Origin: Isoetes taiwanensis
Lineage: Eukaryota > Streptophyta > Lycopodiopsida > Isoetales > Isoetaceae
Direction of reading: 5' to 3'
Assembly: GCA_021234155.1 (NCBI GenBank)
Contig: JAJEKV010000112.1
Location: 310,001-374,000, forward strand
DNA: 64,000 nucleotides
Positions 35,041-47,066 of the stretch are shown here, piece after piece. The notes under the pieces are model-generated. The model was given only the letters and a program-made list of their open reading frames with translations. It did no database searches and was not told the origin of the DNA. How positions within the stretch are numbered: position 1 is the stretch's first letter; every line of letters begins with the position of its first letter. Both the position numbers and the translations under genes were made by a program.

Positions 35041-37258
35041 AATAAAAGCATCCCTGCTGGGTGTACAAGTACTGGTGTAGCCCTCTCGTGATTCTGGGAT
35101 TGACTTGCTGCTGATAGTGTGTCAGCTTAACATGCGTTAGAGCATCTGCATCCCAGAGCTTGCGAAGGAAGGTAGCATCTAGGTACAACTTAAGTGCCTT
35201 GTGATCTTTCTTTGTCCTGACATGTACGCATCCGTTTGCCTGTACACCCCAGCGTGAGAACCACTGAGCTTGCTTGTCCTTCCAGCAGGCTTTCAGGCGT
35301 TGAGGACCCATTGCCATGGCCAAAGCAAGATTGGGCAAACGTATATCACCCATAGCGACCACCTTCTGGGAGTAAATGATATGGCGTTCCAATGCAGCCC
35401 GTTGAAGGGGTAGAAAACCCGCCTCCGGAGTAGGATCCGGTATGGAATCGTGGACTTTACCCCAAGGGCTCGTGCCAAGAAGGCTTTCACACCCCGAGGT
35501 CATTCCGGTGTTGAGGGATATCACCGGACCCCACACTTCGCCCCATATAAAAGGACCGGCTCGACCAATGCCCGAAACAAGTGTGATCGTGGCCCCACGA
35601 TATAACTCGCCTTGTGGTCGTTTGTTCTCGCATGGCATATAGTGCTTTCCATCCCGCCGTGACCCGCAACCCGATGGCGACATCCCAATGGGTGGTAGTA
35701 GAGAACTCAATCCCCAAGTACTTGTAGGTCTGAGAGCCACCTTTACATCCCGTCCCCTGGTAAGTGAATGAGGGAAACCTTGGCCGACGGGATGATGAAA
35801 CTAGCAAAGACCCTAGTTTTGGCCAAGTTAACCCGCATGCCTGAAATCGGCAAAAGTGTCAAGAGCATCCGGTGGCGTTGCATGTCCTCTGGAGTATAGG
35901 CCAGGAGGTTGACATCGTCAGCATATATGAGTTGCCGGATTGTGTGATACATGAGATGGGCGCCCGCACTTCCATGCTCAGAGAGCCAATCTTCCAGCTG
36001 GTCAATGTACAGGCCAAAGAGTGTGGGGGAGAGGGGGCAACCTTGACGCACTCCAATACTACTGATTACCGGCTGTCCTGACAATGTGATGCGGCATGAG
36101 CATGCCTCGTATAGCCTATACACTACATTCTGCAAGTCAAGGGAAGTCCCCAACTGCCGCTTGTCCCGGGGCACTGTGTCAAAAGCTTTTGCGAAATCCA
36201 CGAAACAACAGTACAGGTTTTGTCGGTGATTCCTGCTATCCTCAATCAATGTGCACAGAGTGAAGATATGATCAATGGTAGAATGCCCGGGCCGAAAACC
36301 TGCATGTGTGAGAGCTCGCACATCTGCCTCCTCTGCCCCCATAAATAAATCCAGCAGCCATAAGTTTATTAATTTCGGTGACACGGTCACGATAGTTGGG
36401 GTTGATCATATACTATCGTTGCTAGATGGGGCATGCATCTGGTTTGGTGAGAATAGTGAGTTCCTCCAATTCTTTTTTGATACCTCTTAAATCTTTATAG
36501 CTCCATGCAAAGATGTGCTTGAATTTCTTGAAGATACTGAGGGTGCGAGCTTTATAGGGTTTGGGAAGATTGGCCGCCATCCGGATGGGTTGGTTGTCTC
36601 CTAAATCAATGACTTCAACTTCTGGAGTCTGAATATGCGGAATTACTTCCGTGTCTGTGATGGTGTGAGCAGGTGGTTGTAACAACACTGGGGGTTCAGC
36701 GCTCTGAGTAGAAAAGAATAAAGGCTATTGAGTGGCGTCAAGTAAGTGTTACTTCATGACAGCAACAACATCAACAATGCCTGTGGGGGTGTCAACCTCT
36801 GGCTGGATGTCAACACGTTGAATGCGATTGCAAAGCGCCAGATAAAGATTAAGCAAGGATGCAACAGCGTGGTCTTGATCGAGACTCATATCACCCCAAG
36901 GATCAACATGCTCAGGGTAGGCAGACAAAGGCAAACCAGTGGCGGGAGCTTTTGTCAGCCTCTGCTCAAGGATGTCAGCCAACAATTTTGCAAAGAGAGA
37001 GCTGACCATAATAGTACGATAGTTGGCCGGGCATTGAGGGTCCCCTGCCTTGTATATGGGCACAACTCTACTAGTGGTCCACTGCAGAGGGAAGCCTTCT
37101 TGCAATGCTTTGTTGAATAGTGCCGTGAGAACATGCACCAGTGGAGGCCCAGCCCATTTCAGAAGTTCCGTCTGCATGCCATCTAAATCTGTTGCCTTCC
37201 CATTAGCTAGACGTTGTAGGCCCATGATGACATCCCCCTCTGTGATGACCAGAGCCAT
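35041..37258 (-). pseudogene. LINE ORF2 reverse transcriptase, split by an insertion
   Basis: The first half (36,749-37,258) has LANGKATDLDGMQTELLKWA and then the finger region. The second half (35,743 to about 36,345) has HAGFRPGHSTIDH, CCFVDFAKAFDTVPR (motif A), GVRQGCPLSPTLFGLYIDQL (motif B), and IYADDVNLLAY (motif C), so the three catalytic aspartates are intact. The thumb/connection region continues to about 35,041 in a shifted frame (35,041-35,740). A gypsy pol fragment at about 36,346-36,745 separates the two halves. Confidence 0.9.
36346..36745 (-). mobile_element. Ty3/gypsy pol fragment inserted into the LINE
   Basis: The minus strand encodes the region just before and at the start of a gypsy reverse transcriptase: EVIDLGDNQPIRM, then FKKFKHIFAWSYKDLRGIKK, and MINPNYRDRVTEINKLMAAG followed by FIY. 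Both LINE reading blocks stop exactly at its edges (about 36,745 and 36,345). No LTR accompanies it, so it was not inserted by normal integration of a whole element. A stop lies between the two gypsy blocks. Confidence 0.8.
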
Positions 37259-37647
37259 GCCTATCTGTGGAGGGACTGGTGTCCGGCCCCCGAGCCGGTC
37301 GTAAAGCCATTTGCAAGCACTGCACCCATTGCTCGAGGTGATGTTCCCCGTGGGTCGCGGCGGTTTTGCTCAAGACCCTTCTCCGTAATGTCTTGGGGTG
37401 CCGATCCGGAGACCAAACATCTGCTTCTTGATGCTCTCTGCGAGGTATCCGGGCTTTATTGTTCTTGAGGAAGGAGCCAGTATTGACCGATGGCGGGGAG
37501 GTGGGATCGCTGACTTGCCGAGTGTGCGCTTTGAGCTCCCCGACACTCATCATCGAACCACCGCTGGGGGGAATGTGGTAGCGCCACGGGTCCGCCGTGA
37601 GCTGCCTCTCCCAAAGCATCTCGGCCATCGGCCAAAAGTAGGCGAAG

Positions 37648-38613
37648 TCAGCCGCCAGATTGTTGTTGAAGTGTGGGGAGTTGCAGCGGCCCTGCCAGGT
37701 CATGCTCAAGCAGCTGGGCATAGGTCCCTGCACGGCGGTAGTCCAAGCGCAGCTGGGGCACTTGGGGTGTTGAGTCAATAGATGCACGGGGAGCTTGCCA
37801 ATGAAGATGCACAAACAGTGGCTGGTGGTCTGAGTCCACTTCCTCGTCCCGAGTATCTGTTCCAATGGAAAAATGGGTAACCAGGTGCAGATCATGTTCC
37901 TCAACCAGGAGATAATCCACCACACTGGACCCGCCCCCTTGGTTCTCCTGTCTACAAGTGCAGCAGCTAGAAGATGGCTATTGTGCCAACCCATTACAAA
38001 TAACCAGGTCAAAGATACTATCCAGCAGCAACAACTGCATGCCATAGCGCGAAATATGGTTGTCGTCTGACACCCTTGACCAAGCCACCTCTGCGGGGTT
38101 CAACTGCAAGATGCCCTCTGCCAGGGGCTCAAATTTTGGGACCTGCTCGGCTCCTGTGCGTGCATTAAAGTCGCCAAGAAACATAACCTTACCCAACTGT
38201 TTGTGCTGCTGGATGTCATCATATAGAACGACATAAGGCTCCAATCTATCCACATCCGAATGAGTGTTAAAAAACTTGCGCTCAGCATGTGGAAAGTAGC
38301 ATGCTGCTATGAAGAAAATGCTGCCACTGTCATGCTGCACCCGCACCCACAAGTATCGATTGTACCTGCCTGTTTTGTGCAGCGAGACTGAATGCCCCAA
38401 GGTTGCACGATAGTAGCAGGCAACCCCGCCATGCCCTCGCTTGCTTGTGCACTCATTGAACACCGAGAAATGCAGATAGCCGGGGAGGTTCGACAGTCTG
38501 TGCCCTGCATGTTCCTATGTTTCCATGAGGAAAATGAGATCCATATCTCGTGCAATAGAGTTGAGACTCTCCCCTTTCTGCCAAGGGAAGCCCCGACAGT
38601 TCCAAGATACCAT
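37648..38613 (-). pseudogene. LINE ORF2 endonuclease domain (APE type), broken
   Basis: The domain starts at the ATG at 38,611-38,613 with VSWNCRGFP (catalytic Asn block), followed by IFLMET where the family has QET, then an in-frame TAG. It continues with RGHGGVACYYR (about 38,430), VMFLGDFNART (about 38,170; catalytic Asp/Asn) and SDHQPLFVHLHWQ (about 37,800; catalytic Asp-His). The order and motifs are those of apurinic-type LINE endonucleases, which nick target DNA to prime reverse transcription. At least one stop and two frameshifts separate the blocks. Confidence 0.85.
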
Positions 38614-39735
38614 CCCGGAGGCACAGCCTCCTATTTGTTGGCATTCGATGTAGACGCCGATGATCTGTTCTATTCAGTTCGGGGGAGTAGTGTCTGCAGC
38701 CAGCTGCGCGAGAGCAGCTTGAAGCAAATGGAGCGCGAGGTGCGGTAAGGGTACCGGTGGCGCAGCGTGAGTGGCGCCAGCCTGACGATTGCGCTCGGTG
38801 GACCTCAAGCGCGCCGCCTAAAAATGCGGCTTGCCTCGGACCAGCCCGCAGCATCCCCTCGGGCGACGGACGTCCCCGACTTGAGCCACCTTTGCCGGGG
38901 ACTCCCCAGCATCGGAGTAAGATCCCGACGACATACGAGTAGTCCCCTTCAATTGCCTACTGACGCTAAAATTGCCTCAAGACTGCGCATCTCGCAATCG
39001 CGGAAGGCGCATAACGCTACGGGCGACCAGGGCGTTGAGCCCCAAGGCAGCTTTTGCTTCGAACAATGTGCACTACATTCAAATGCCATGCGAGATAGGG
39101 TCCTGATCCTGGATGGTGAGATCCTCTCCCCGCCTCCTCCGGAGAGTCCACGTACCACCACATTATGACTCGGCTGGGCCCCGCCCCCCTGCTCACCACC
39201 GAGTTATGGGCAACATTAGCCGCCCCAGCCGGTGATGCCCGCTGTCCGGAGCGTGTGGGCTGTTCACGCAGAAGGGCGGTGTGGTGTGCGCGAGATGGAG
39301 CGTGTGGTGTCTGGCTCCGCCTGCTTGGCGGCTGGTGGACTGCGGAACATGTGTGCTTGTTTGGCCCCTGCTGCGCGCCTCTGCACGCTCGAGCTCCGAG
39401 CCTAGCTCCCCGTTGAAATCTCTCGCCGCTCGCCAACTCACTCGTGCAACTTTGCCGTAAATTGTTCATGGACCTCGCATGGAGGCCCCCGCCTTTGCCG
39501 GATAATGGTTGCTTGGAGCTCTTGTATCTCCCGCTGCACGTGGTTCTCGCCCTACTGCAGGGTTCTTAGCCTGCCTGGATGGCTTCGAAGGCGCCTCTGA
39601 CGCTATGTATTATGGTGGCGCGCACCCTTGACCCCGACTTGAGGCGGGAGATAGTTGCCGATGCATCCGCTCAACACCCCCGCTTGTCCCGCGCCATAGT
39701 CTCTGTGGTGGTGATGAGGGAATCCACGCTGAAGC

Positions 39736-39960
39736 TCAAGAGTCATCGCCAGGCCCCAGCTTATCCCCGTTGCTCCTCTCAAAGTGTGCCAAGCGAAGCC
39801 CGTCTTCTAACTGCTGCACGCGGGTCCCCATCTCTGTGATCCGTTGCCTTTCCGCTGCCAACTGTCTTTTGAATATGTGGGACGCTGAGGATTGTATCTC
39901 TGCTGCTAGTTCCGCAATCCGGATTCTGTTGCTCTCAATCTGTTCCTCCATTTGTTTCAT
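39736..39960 (-). CDS. LINE ORF1, coiled-coil start
   Basis: The ATG at 39,958-39,960 opens a frame starting MKQMEEQIESNRIRIAELAA, strongly heptad-like and therefore a predicted coiled coil. LINE ORF1 proteins bind RNA and multimerise through such a coil. The frame stops at 39,736 after about 75 residues. Further minus-strand open pieces (for example 39,017-39,469) of low-complexity Arg/Ser/Pro-rich sequence probably represent the rest of ORF1 in other frames. It starts about 113 bp from the element's 5' end. Confidence 0.65.
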   Translation of the reverse strand: MKQMEEQIESNRIRIAELAAEIQSSASHIFKRQLAAERQRITEMGTRVQQLEDGLRLAHFERSNGDKLGPGDDS

Positions 39961-40087
39961 GGCTAGAGAGAGGAAGTTGGAAAGGAAGGCTAGAAAGAGA
40001 AAGTGAGCAGGGCGCTGGAGAGAGAAAGTGAGCAAAATCAAGATACATACAAGAGACCTGTGACATAAGACGTTGGGTAGGAGGTAA

Positions 40088-40151
40088 TGGTTTCATGCCA
40101 GGAATATCATGTAAATTAACGGTTTCGTGCCAGGAATATCATGTAAATTAA
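40088..40151. repeat. Short tandem repeat left of the inverted-repeat complex
   Basis: GGAATATCATGTAAATTAAC occurs at about 40,107 and again at about 40,133. The same sequence, preceded by A instead of G, reappears at about 46,784 on the far side of the complex. Confidence 0.85.
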
Positions 40152-41295
40152 CATTCCTAGGATGGGTCCTATAGCACAACCAAGTGGCCGAAGTAAAGTG
40201 GTGTTCTCATTGAGCTTTTGAAAATCACTGAGTACAAATTGATTCCCCTACTAGGGATAGAAATGTTTGAAAATATTGATAAACGTCCTCCAAACCTAGA
40301 CAATCATCGAGAGCACGATGAAAATGAAGAAAACAAGATAAAGTGTGATCCATCCACTCCGCAACACCCGAACTAGAATGGAGACAACTCGAATACAGTG
40401 CACTGAGCAAGAAGTTGAAGCATGCAAAGGTTGAAGCTCGACTCTAGCATATATCAACCGCGAAATGCTTTGAAACAAACATGATGGCAAGGCATCCCCA
40501 AGGAGAAGCTCGACCACTCGCCCTCAGAGATCTTCACAAAGTAACCTGCAATGAAAATCTTGAAAAAGAGAATGACCCATTAAAAAGTTAGGATGTACCA
40601 GCTATGGCTCGTGCCAAAGCACAATAGTATATATGGAGTAATAAAGCTCGGAGGCTCCAGAGCCACACCGAGAAAGAAATAACAGCCGACCAATCAAAAA
40701 CCGTCCGCGGAATGACCATCGCGGGAAAAAATGTCTGATTAGTGCTGCCTCGGAGGCTACAGTGCCACGCCGAGAGAGAACGAAAATGAAACAATAACCC
40801 GGAGAGGCCACAAAGGCCGCCGAAAAAAAAATGAAAAATAAGAACACATGTACTTGCAAAGAACATCGCAAAGAAACAATGGAGGATACATCGCAACAAA
40901 ACAATGGAGGATGCCAGAGGCCGTAAAGCAATCCAAAAAGGTATAGAAGAATAGGCGAAAACTAAGGATGATTAAGAAATGAGCAACTGCAACAATGGAA
41001 CGGAATAATGGGAAACAGAAAAAAGACATGACCTATTGCATGCGATTCATCAAGGGAGGGAGGGTGAGGGAAACTGGTAGGATAGAGAAGGAGGAGAAAA
41101 ACTAGCTCAAGAGAACGCCGATGAATGAAAATGAGAGAAGAGACAGAATAAATAGGAGATGTGAGGAGGGACGTCCCCATCCAAGGAATGTCGGTTCTAT
41201 TGCAATACGCCGATGAATGAAAATGAGAGAAGAGACAGAATAAATAGGAGATGTGAGGAGGGACGTCCCCATCCAAGGAATGTCGGTTCTATTGC
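40152..41295. mobile_element. Inverted-repeat element A (1.1 kb), left end incomplete
   Basis: The left end starts CATTCCTAGGATGGGTCC. The right end reads CCCCATCCAAGGAATG followed by CGGTTCTATTGC, which is the inverse of element B's left end. The last part is internally duplicated: a unit of about 92 bp (ACGCCGATGAATG to GGTTCTATTGC) occurs at about 41,115 and 41,207. No transposase coding is seen, so it would be non-autonomous. Confidence 0.55.
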
Positions 41296-41299
41296 TATT

Positions 41300-44200
41300 G
41301 CAATAGAACCGTGGCATTCCTAGGATGTGTCCTATAGCACAACCAAGCGGCCGATAGAAGAGGAATCTCCCTAAAAAAATAGAGCAAACTAGGCTGACGA
41401 GAGGAACAAAGATAAAACAAAATGACGAGAGAAAATGGTAGAATAGGATGGCTAGAATAGATCAGGCAAATGGGACAAACAAAAAAGCTAAGCAAGGCTA
41501 CGGAGTAATCGAGATAATTAGAGCCAAGGGAAAAATCCAGGCAAAACAAGAGGTGAGGGAGATATGACAAATAAGAAACGGAAGAACTAAAACAAAACAA
41601 AACAAAACAAAGGGCTAAGCAAATATGATGCCATCCGAAAAGACAAAAGAAAGAAAATAAAAGGGGGCAGCAAAGCAAAATAGAGAATAGATTAAAGGAG
41701 CAAATAAGAAAAAGGAGGCGAAGAACAGGGGACAAGAAGTGAAAAAGGAAACAACCTAATGGGGCAAATGAAATAGAAAATGCAGATATGGCCAAGGGAA
41801 CATTGGACAAGGGAGAAAATGTAACAAAAGAGACAGTGGAGAAAATGTAACAAAAGCATAGTGTTATCAAACATAAGAAGAGAACTAGGCAGGGAAATGG
41901 AAAAATGAGACCCATGGTGCTAAACTAAGACATGGCAAAGAATCAAATGAAAGCAAATAGGACACAAATAGGAAACAATGGAACAATTGATACCAAACTA
42001 TGACAAAAAGGAGAAGGTGACAATGCAACCTCAAAAAGGATGGAGAAGAGATATAACTGAAGTGACCAAGGGTACCAAAACCAAGGGCAAACAAGAAAAT
42101 TGAGCAAAACACACAGGTGACAATGTGTATGATAGCAACAAGAAAGAAATGAAATAAGCAATAACTTGAAAGTTCACGAAAAAGCAATAGCTTGAAGGTT
42201 AACAGAATAAAAGGAGGTCAAAGGGAAGAAATAGGGTACGAATAAAAAAGACCAAACAAGAAGGCATGTGATATATAGAGAAGACATGAGCAAGCAAAAG
42301 AAAATGAAGCAGACGTAGACAAAATGGCCATGGCTGAGCGAAAAAGTAAGAAAACGAATAAACAATAGAATCATGGGTTAAATAAGAGAAATAAGATACA
42401 AATAACAAAGGACAAAGGACAGAGTATGATAATTCAAAAGCAAATAAAACCCCAAGAGAGAGTTCTGAATAGCGAGGCAAGGGAGATTAGAGAGACCAAC
42501 GGGACTAATGGTAAGTAAAGCAAAAATAAGAAGAGAAACAATAGGTGCAAGTGACGCAAATGAGCACATGAATGCTCAACAACAAGTTCGTAAGGAAGCA
42601 AAAGAACCTAGGAACCTATCCAGTATGAACGAAAAGAATTGAAATCAAGGGACCAACAAATAGGGCAATGGCAACAAGAGAAACAACACAACAAAAAGAG
42701 CAACAAAAGTTATAGAACCCAGGTGAGCAAGCAACCATGTCTCAATCTGCTAAAAGTACACACTATATTGAAGCAGCATTACAAGACCCAAATAATGAGC
42801 TTGAGCAACTAAACCCCAAAATATACAACAAAAAAAGCAAAGCAACGAGACTCACTAAGAGACAAGGCAATAGAAGAACGACCAATGGTATATGGATTAA
42901 ACAAACCAAAGGGAGCAAGGAACGAGCAAAACAAATGGACCAAAGAAGAATAGTAAATGTATCAACAAAGTCATAGGACACGCGCGCAACAATTAATATT
43001 GCAACAAAGTATGTGAGAATATATTCACATGAACCACCATAAAAGAAGTAAAACCACAACAAGAAAATGCCAGTGGAGCTATATAACCAACATGATTCCA
43101 ATAGAACAAGGAGTCAAACAAATCGAGTGACAACTCAGGAGGAAAAAGACCACAGAATGGATGAAAGGAGCTCATGGAACAGAAGAATACTAGGTAAAAA
43201 GAACTAAGTACAAGAGGGAACCACACCATACAGAGTTATAGGGCAGAATATGATGGGTAAGGAAAATAAAACGAGTGAAAACAGAACAACAAATAATAGT
43301 CAAGATGAATGCGGAGGAAAAAAATCTAATAGAATGCAAGAAAAAACATACGGTAACACAGTGCAAGAGGGAACCGAGTCGAATAGGACACAAAGCAAAA
43401 AAGGAATGAGTAGAGCCAATTAGGTAAGTGAAACAAGGGAAAATCAATAAAACATGAAATAAGGAGCTGCTAGAACAATAAACATAATTAGAGAAAAAAA
43501 AGAACGAATCTAATACATAGAGCCAATAGAGCAGAAGAAAAGAGAAGATTTTAGAGTTTTAATGCCAAAAAATGGAGGTTAGGAACCAAAATTGAAAGTG
43601 CAAGAAAAGTAAAGAAGAAAATGGCCAAAAATGGCAACATACGTGAGATAAGATTACTAGAACTCATGGACAAACAGGGGTTAAAAGGGGACTCAAGTGC
43701 AAAGGGGGGCTAAAAAGAAAGATAGGAGCCGACCTGACCTTGATAAGATATAACTAGAATGAATATGAGAGCGACAAATAAAGACACAAGCCATGCCCCA
43801 TAAAATATAGAACACTCCACGGGTGCACAATAAAAAACAAGATAATAGCTATCCACAACTAGAATGATCCAAGGGTGCAAGATGACAATGGTAAGACCAA
43901 AAACATCAAAACAAAGACCAGCGGTCCGATTAAATTGAAACACACCAAAAGTGACTACTAAACAATGAAACAATGTAAAAGGGACATGCTAGACCGTTGT
44001 CCACCCGAGCCACAATGTCCAACAAATATAGCAAAATGCATCAATTCGTGCATATTGAAGAAAGGATTCAATGTATGAAACAAAACGAAGGGACTGAGTA
44101 ATACACGATGCAATACTATCTAAAGGAGTAACATCTAGATCAAATATGCACAAAGCTCGAGAAAGAAACCACGTAATGGGAGCACTATAAACATCCCATG

Positions 44201-46676
44201 CAAGAGTGGAACAACAAATAGATATAAGGAAAGAGACGCAATATTAGCAACAAAGTTGCAAGTATACAACAGGAGCTGCATCCAAGACTAGGTTTGATTT
44301 ACCATTACGTCAAGATAAACATGCTTTAAAAATATAAAACCAAGCCCAAAAGAACTTTGGAAACTGGAATATCAAAAAAGGGAGACTTAAGAGTGCCAAT
44401 GAGAAACATGTCAAAGCAAAAAATATACTATGCCAGTACCCCGACCGAGGATCAAACTAGGCAGACCAACCCAACCATATGAGTCAAAGCCAGCCACAAA
44501 GCCGAAATATAGACATGATCAAGTAAGCTATATTAATCATGGATAGAAAAAATAGAGTAATATATTTGGTGATGTTACCATGGTGATCAAGTCTAAGGAC
44601 TGTGTGTAATCATGACAACTATCTTAAAGCACATGAAAAAGCCAAAGATTACAAAAACATCTAGGAACCTAAGATAACATGGGAAAATGCCAAGACCAAA
44701 AAAAATTGCACAACACATAAAATGAGCAAACAAAAATCATAAGTCCATCAAATGAGATTTAAGAAATTAGGAAAAAGGCAAAAACGAGCGGGGAGAAAAA
44801 ACTTCCACATATGCTGCAAACACTGCACATTGCATAGGCAAGGATTTGAACTCAAGCCAAAAAACTTTCACACATGCAACACAACTTTATAAAGGCACAA
44901 GAACAAGACAAAAGAATGAGAAAAAACTTTTGCATATGATCCAATCCAAATACTGCACACTGCTTGCAAAAAGCTTTTGCATATGATTCAAATACCATAC
45001 AGTGCACTGATGAGGCAAGCTAGGCAAAAACTTTAGGTTTTGATGAGGCAAGCAAAAAACCTTTCACATATGGTCTAAACATTGCCCTTTGCTTCCTGAG
45101 ATAGGTACTCAAGATAAAAGCCATGAGACTGCTATGATGAGGTTTTGGACTCTAGCCTCTATGCCAACAAACCACCAACACAACCAAAATGATTTTCTAA
45201 CAACATGTAATCATAAAGTTCCAAAGAATCCATTTGAAACTGTGGCTTCTTTATAAAACTGGGTTCTTGCATACTATGAAGTCGTGTAATAAAGAGGAAG
45301 CTGCAATCTAAATTCTAATCAGTACGACTGTAAATTGATGTAAAGTGATGAAGATGATAAATACAGATGTTTAGATCAAGAATTCCAAAGATGAAACCAG
45401 ATTGGCAAGATACATGCCATATGACTTGCTATTGCAACTAAAACTGTGCACAAGTTTCAATCAAGGCAACAAATCTGGTGCCAAGTAGAACTAAAAATAA
45501 GATTAATATATAGATAGAAACAATGGTGTATATAGCGTAGACTAGAGAAAAATAAATTGGAACAAGGCTTACGATCAGAGTATGCTGCTCAGATAATTTA
45601 AAAACTCATTTAAGCAAACAGATCAAGGCAATATTCAGCCAAGCAGAATTATGGAATATGAGGCCCAAAGGTCCGAGATCTGAGAAGCAGCTTGCTTTCC
45701 AAAAAAATCTAAGGATCTTAAAATAGCAGAAAGTACTGCGTCGTCGGGCCTAGCGGATGGATCGCAAATAGATGGGACCTGGATCACAAATAGATGGGAC
45801 CTAATCTCGGACCTAGACTAGTACAATAGGGTTCAAACATAGAGAAAGAAGCCTCGAGACGCAACAAGCTAAACCGAAAGAGAAGACTAGAGGAAGAAAA
45901 ATGAAAATTGTTGTGATTACATTCCGGCTTCAAAGCCGCAAACAAGGCTAGGACTAACTTATCCAAAGACATACCTTCTTTCTCAATCGCCAATAGCACA
46001 CCGGGCAATTCGGAAGTTATATGGAGGGGAACCATCCAAACACCCACCGAAAACATGCTATAGAACCACCGGGGATCTCATCCGAAGTTGCTAGAAATCT
46101 CAAAGAAACTTCGCAAGTCGGCAAACAACAATCCATGAAAGTAGAAAGGCACAAAGTACTGAACAACTTATTAGAAGCGACTCAACGGGATCTATGGCGG
46201 ATCACGATTCTTTGGGAAGAAACCGCACTCAGTTGTGAGAAAAGAAAAAGCCAAAAAGGGCAAACCCGGCTTGCAGATAGGCGTCGATCCATCGCCGCCC
46301 CTTCCGCCGAATAACTTCCGCCTCAGATGCAGAGGGTGATCACAGAAATGCAGCCCAAGAATCCTGGAGCGCAAAACCTGTCTTTGGAGGCAAACCGATG
46401 GAGCAAAAACACAGGCTTCAGATGTAGGCGTGAGTGCAAAAGCACAAGTTTTGGATGCATGGGCCAGAAGGGTGAGGGTAGGAGCTAGGTAGGGATGAAG
46501 CGGCAACAAGAAAGCTAAGGATGGATGAAACTGGAAGAGGATAAAACTGGTAGGATAGAGAAGGAGGAGAAAAACTAGCTCAAGAGAACGCCGATGAATG
46601 AAAATGAGAGAATAGACTAAATAAATAGGAGATGTGAGAAGGGACGTCCCCATCCAAGGAATGTCGGTTCTATTGC
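41300..46676. mobile_element. Inverted-repeat element B (5.4 kb), non-coding, purine-rich
   Basis: The left end GCAATAGAACCG plus CATTCCTAGGATG and the right end CATCCAAGGAATG plus CGGTTCTATTGC form terminal inverted repeats of about 30 bp. TATT flanks both sides (41,296-41,299 and 46,677-46,680) and may be the target duplication. The right-end 130 bp matches the right end of element A. The plus strand is strongly purine-rich over much of 41.4-44 kb. The long minus-strand open frames there are Phe/Leu/Ser-rich side effects of that composition, with no motif. The transposon class is not assigned. Confidence 0.5.
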
Positions 46677-46680
46677 TATT

Positions 46681-47066
46681 GCAATAGAACCGTGGCATTC
46701 TTTTTAGGTTAGATATAGCAATAGAACCATGGCATTCTTTTTAGGTTAGATTAGGGTTCATTCTTACTCTAAATCTCGCTAAAAGAATATCATGTAAATT
46801 AACATTCTTTTTAGGTTAGATTAGGGTTCATTCTTACTCTAAATCTCGCTAAAATGTTGGTATATTAGGTGGAATGCTTTTGAGAGATGGATCTATTAAG
46901 GTCAAAATAACCCTATGGCTTAGAATCTTCATAGCGAACTTCAAATTTATCCAGTTCGCCGCGTCACCATTTTATGCCACTTCATCAAATAGGGTTAGAA
47001 TCTTCATAGCGAACTTCAAATTTATCCAGTTCGCCACATCACCATTTTATGCCACTTCATCAAAAG
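46681..47066. repeat. Cluster of tandem duplications
   Basis: CATTCTTTTTAGGTTAGAT occurs three times (about 46,696, 46,732 and 46,801), each after a different left neighbour. The following 30 or so bases are also duplicated in the last two. Further right, a 74-bp unit starting TAGAATCTTCATAGCGAAC at 46,921 repeats at 46,995. Confidence 0.85.

Larger units (their letters stand above)
33886..40073 (-). mobile_element. Full-length LINE with 14-bp target-site duplication
   Basis: TGGGTAGGAGGTAA occurs at 33,872-33,885 and exactly again at 40,074-40,087, bracketing the element. On the minus strand the 5' end is at 40,073 and the 3' end at 33,886 with a short A tail (seen as T8). The order is 5' UTR, coiled-coil ORF1, endonuclease, reverse transcriptase, C-terminal region. 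The ORFs carry stops and indels, so the copy is inactive. Two insertions lie inside: a gypsy fragment at about 36,346-36,745 and a small element at about 34,437-35,040. It landed about 540 bp upstream of UROD. Confidence 0.93.

Noticed and set aside
41295-42480. Long minus-strand open frames rich in Phe, Leu and Ser, resembling membrane proteins
   Set aside because: They follow from the purine-rich plus strand, overlap each other in several frames, show no family motif and sit inside a non-coding inverted-repeat element.
46665-46692. Helitron 3' hairpin
   Set aside because: There is no CTRR end after the hairpin and no TC start; the sequence is better explained as two facing inverted-repeat ends around TATT.
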